A stretch of 15,891 bases of DNA, taken from an uncultured Clostridia bacterium (GTDB taxonomy: Bacteria; Bacillota_A; Clostridia; Oscillospirales; Oscillospiraceae). A program made the translations under genes and the position numbers. The stretch covers positions 1 through 15,891 of the forward strand of contig CASEPH010000382.1 in NCBI GenBank assembly GCA_949289625.1. Reading direction: 5' to 3'. Numbering within the stretch: position 1 is the first letter of the stretch; each line of letters opens with the position of its first letter. The notes below the pieces were generated by a model. That model made no database searches, was not told the DNA's origin, and saw only the letters and a program-made list of their open reading frames with translations. Positions 14,065-15,891 of the stretch are shown here, piece after piece.

Positions 14065-14352
14065 ATGCTTAAGATTGGCATTCAGTTTTTTGCGCACCAT
14101 AAGGGCGGCGGCTCCACCAAGAACGGCCGTGATTCCGAGTCCAAGCGCCTGGGCGTTAAGCGCGCCGACGGCCAGCATGTAGAGGCCGGCAACATTCTGG
14201 TACGCCAGAGAGGCACCCATATCCACCCCGGTAAGGGCGTGGGCATCGGCAGCGACGACACCATCTACGCCCGTGTTGACGGCGTTGTGCGGTTCGAGCA
14301 TATCAACAGAAAGCGGAAGCAGGTTTCTGTTTACGAAGTCGCAGAGCAGTAA
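14065..14352 (+). CDS. rpmA: 50S ribosomal protein L27 with Prp-cleaved N-terminal extension
   Basis: 95 aa. L27 lies near the peptidyl transferase centre, and its N-terminus reaches the tRNA ends. The protein begins [21 protein letters not shown]; the extension ending in QFF is the known Prp site, with expected cleavage between Phe9 and Ala10 to expose AHHKGGG. The rest ([32 protein letters not shown]) is standard L27. ATG 14065 has TGGAGGTG inside the end of prp, three bases before the gene. Confidence 0.97.
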   Translation: MLKIGIQFFAHHKGGGSTKNGRDSESKRLGVKRADGQHVEAGNILVRQRGTHIHPGKGVGIGSDDTIYARVDGVVRFEHINRKRKQVSVYEVAEQ

Positions 14353-14364
14353 TGTGTGGAAATC

Positions 14365-14392
14365 AGGAGGGTGCTGAAAGCACCCTCCTTTT
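14365..14392 (+). terminator. Intrinsic terminator after rpmA
   Basis: AGGAGGGTGCT (14365-14375) pairs with AGCACCCTCCT (14379-14389) around a three-base loop, followed by TTTT. It is a strong hairpin before obg. Confidence 0.9.
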
Positions 14393-14440
14393 CATCCTCT
14401 TTGCATCTTCCTGCGGCATTTCCAAAAAGGAGTATTATTC

Positions 14441-15718
14441 ATGGCACAGTTTGTAGATAAGGTCCAAATCTTTGTCCAGGCGGGCCACGGCGGCAACGGC
14501 TGCATGTCCTTCCGCCGGGACAAATATATCGCCGCGGGCGGTCCCGACGGCGGTGACGGCGGCCATGGTGGCAGCGTGGTGCTGCGGGTGGATACCGGTA
14601 TGACCACCCTGATGGACTTCCGATACAAGCGGAAGTACACCGCAGAGCCCGGCGGCAATGGTGCCGGCAGCAATATGAAGGGCCGCAATGGGCAGGATCT
14701 GGTGATCCGGGTACCTCTGGGCACCGTGGTTCGGGACGCCGAGTCCGGCGAAGTGATTCGGGATATGTCCGATGAAACCGACTTTGTACTGGCAAAAGGC
14801 GGCCGCGGCGGCTGGGGGAACCAGCATTTTGCCACCCCAACCCGTCAGGCACCCCGTTTTGCCAAGTCCGGCCTGCCCGGTGAGAGCCACGATGTGGTGC
14901 TGGAGCTGAAGCTGCTGGCAGATGTGGGCCTGGTGGGCTTCCCCAACGTGGGCAAATCCACCCTGCTTTCCGTGGTATCCGGCGCCCATCCCAAGATCGC
15001 CAACTACCATTTCACCACCCTGTTCCCCAATCTGGGGGTAGTCTATCTGGGCGAAGGCGAAAGCTTTGTGATGGCGGATATTCCCGGCATCATTGAAGGC
15101 GCCTCCGAGGGCGTAGGCTTGGGCCACGATTTTCTCCGGCATATCGACCGCTGCCGGCTGGTGGTCCATGTGGTGGATGTGTCCGGCAGTGAAGGTCGGG
15201 ACCCGGTGGAGGATTTCATCACCATCAACCAGGAGCTGCGGCAGTATTCTCCGGATTTGGCCAACCGTCCCATGATTGTGGCCGCCAATAAAACGGATAT
15301 TCTCCAGGATGAAGACAATCTGGAGCGGCTCCGGGCCTATACCGATTCCCTGGCTCTGCCCCTTTACGAGATGTCGGCCGCCATTCACCGGGGTACAAAG
15401 GAGCTGGTCCGGGCCATCTATGAGAAGCTCCAGGAGCTGCCTCCCATTACGGTTTACGAGCCGGAATACGTCAAGCCTCTGGCGGAGGCCGGAGACGCCG
15501 ACGAGTTGACCATCGAGGAACAGGACGGCCTTTGGCTCGTCTCCGCCCCCTGGATGGAACGTCTCATTGCCGACATCAACTTCGACGACTACGAATCCCG
15601 TATGTACTTCGACCGGCAGCTTCGGAAAAGCGGCCTTTTCGAGCGTCTGGAGGAAATGGGCATTCAAAAGGGCGATACCGTCAGCATCTACGATTTTGAG
15701 TTCGACTATGAGCCCTAA
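14441..15718 (+). CDS. obg: Obg family GTPase (ObgE/CgtA)
   Basis: 425 aa, full length. This GTPase assists 50S assembly and links ribosome state to stress responses. Domains: glycine-rich Obg fold (about 1-158), G domain (about 160-330) and C-terminal OCT domain (about 345-425), the last being characteristic of the Firmicute form. GTPase motifs are G1 GFPNVGKS (166-173), G2 HFTTLFPNLG (190-199), G3 DIPG (213-216), G4 NKTD (283-286) and G5 MSAAIH. A Trp stands at residue 125 in GGRGGWGNQHF where Lys or Arg is usual. ATG 14441 has AAAGGAG eight bases upstream. It lies just after the rpmA terminator, and I see no promoter in the 48-base gap. Confidence 0.97.
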   Translation: MAQFVDKVQIFVQAGHGGNGCMSFRRDKYIAAGGPDGGDGGHGGSVVLRVDTGMTTLMDFRYKRKYTAEPGGNGAGSNMKGRNGQDLVIRVPLGTVVRDAESGEVIRDMSDETDFVLAKGGRGGWGNQHFATPTRQAPRFAKSGLPGESHDVVLELKLLADVGLVGFPNVGKSTLLSVVSGAHPKIANYHFTTLFPNLGVVYLGEGESFVMADIPGIIEGASEGVGLGHDFLRHIDRCRLVVHVVDVSGSEGRDPVEDFITINQELRQYSPDLANRPMIVAANKTDILQDEDNLERLRAYTDSLALPLYEMSAAIHRGTKELVRAIYEKLQELPPITVYEPEYVKPLAEAGDADELTIEEQDGLWLVSAPWMERLIADINFDDYESRMYFDRQLRKSGLFERLEEMGIQKGDTVSIYDFEFDYEP

Positions 15719-15744
15719 AAATTTTGCATTTCCGAAAAAAGGAC

Positions 15745-15772
15745 TTGACAAACGGATTTTTTTGCGTATAAT
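15745..15772 (+). promoter_or_regulatory. Promoter of tRNA-Gln
   Basis: -35 TTGACA (15745-15750), 16-base spacer, perfect -10 TATAAT (15767-15772). Transcription should begin near 15779. Confidence 0.88.
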
Positions 15773-15776
15773 AAAT

Positions 15777-15810
15777 CATGCGCTTTGGAGCTTTCCTCCT
15801 AGAGCGCATG
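15777..15810 (+). other. Hairpin in the tRNA-Gln precursor leader
   Basis: CATGCGCT (15777-15784) and AGCGCATG (15803-15810) are perfect arms. GGAG (15787-15790) and CTCC (15796-15799) pair inside. The fold fills almost the whole leader between the predicted start of transcription and the tRNA. Confidence 0.6.
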
Positions 15811-15815
15811 AATAT

Positions 15816-15889
15816 AGGGGATTAGTGTAACGGTAACACACCGGACTCTGACTCCGTTTTCGGGGGTTCGAATCCCTCATCCCCTGCCA
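15816..15889 (+). tRNA. tRNA-Gln (anticodon CTG)
   Basis: 74 nt including an encoded CCA. The acceptor stem AGGGGAT (15816-15822) pairs with ATCCCCT (15879-15885), discriminator G as usual for tRNA-Gln. The D-stem is GTGT/ACAC, the anticodon loop CTCTGAC gives CTG, and the T-loop is TTCGAAT. The first anticodon-stem pair is a C-T mismatch. The gene lies at the window edge and may begin a tRNA cluster. Confidence 0.94.
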
Positions 15890-15891
15890 CG

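Overview
This looks like ordinary chromosome of a fairly GC-rich Firmicute, most probably a gut-type clostridium (Oscillospiraceae/Ruminococcaceae-like). The grounds are strong GGAGG ribosome sites, SigA-type TTGACA/TATAAT promoters, the order L21-Prp-L27-Obg, an L27 with the Prp-cleaved N-terminal extension found in Firmicutes, a DegV protein, and a zinc-ribbon membrane protein beside a condensation-fold acetyltransferase. The family-level placement is inference. No phage, insertion sequence, CRISPR array or plasmid function is visible.

Layout. (1) 1-2571, plus strand: the end of an agmatine deiminase, a putrescine carbamoyltransferase and a carbamate kinase. Together they convert agmatine to putrescine, CO2 and ammonia with one ATP per agmatine. 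The carbamate kinase reading frame is broken by one missing base in a run of C. A GC-rich, hairpin-rich spacer separates the first two genes, and a strong bidirectional terminator ends the block. (2) 2691-5321, minus strand: a three-gene unit of GNAT acetyltransferase, condensation-fold (alcohol acetyltransferase-like) enzyme and zinc-ribbon six-helix membrane protein. It is divergent, through back-to-back extended -10 promoters, from an HSL-type esterase (5492-6451). (3) 6655-7388, minus strand: a small orphan membrane protein with its own near-consensus promoter, and a tRNA-Leu(CAG). (4) 7445-9080, minus strand: an RluA-type pseudouridine synthase and a DegV fatty-acid-binding protein. The rluA promoter sits directly on top of the degV terminator. 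(5) 9283-9987, plus strand: TrmO/TsaA tRNA methyltransferase. (6) 10066-11337, minus strand: an SLC13/ArsB-NhaD-type permease, divergent from a Gpi18-like GT-C glycosyltransferase that overlaps a small PH-domain protein (11549-13292). (7) 13311-14392: the rplU-prp-rpmA ribosomal operon with a structured leader, followed by obg (14441-15718) and a tRNA-Gln(CTG) at the right edge.

Most of the gene content is well known. The points most worth a second look are the carbamate kinase frameshift, the terminator hairpin at the predicted start of the rluA transcript, the unusual agmatine spacer, the acetyltransferase/zinc-ribbon/esterase cluster, and several leader structures (permease, rplU, tRNA-Gln).
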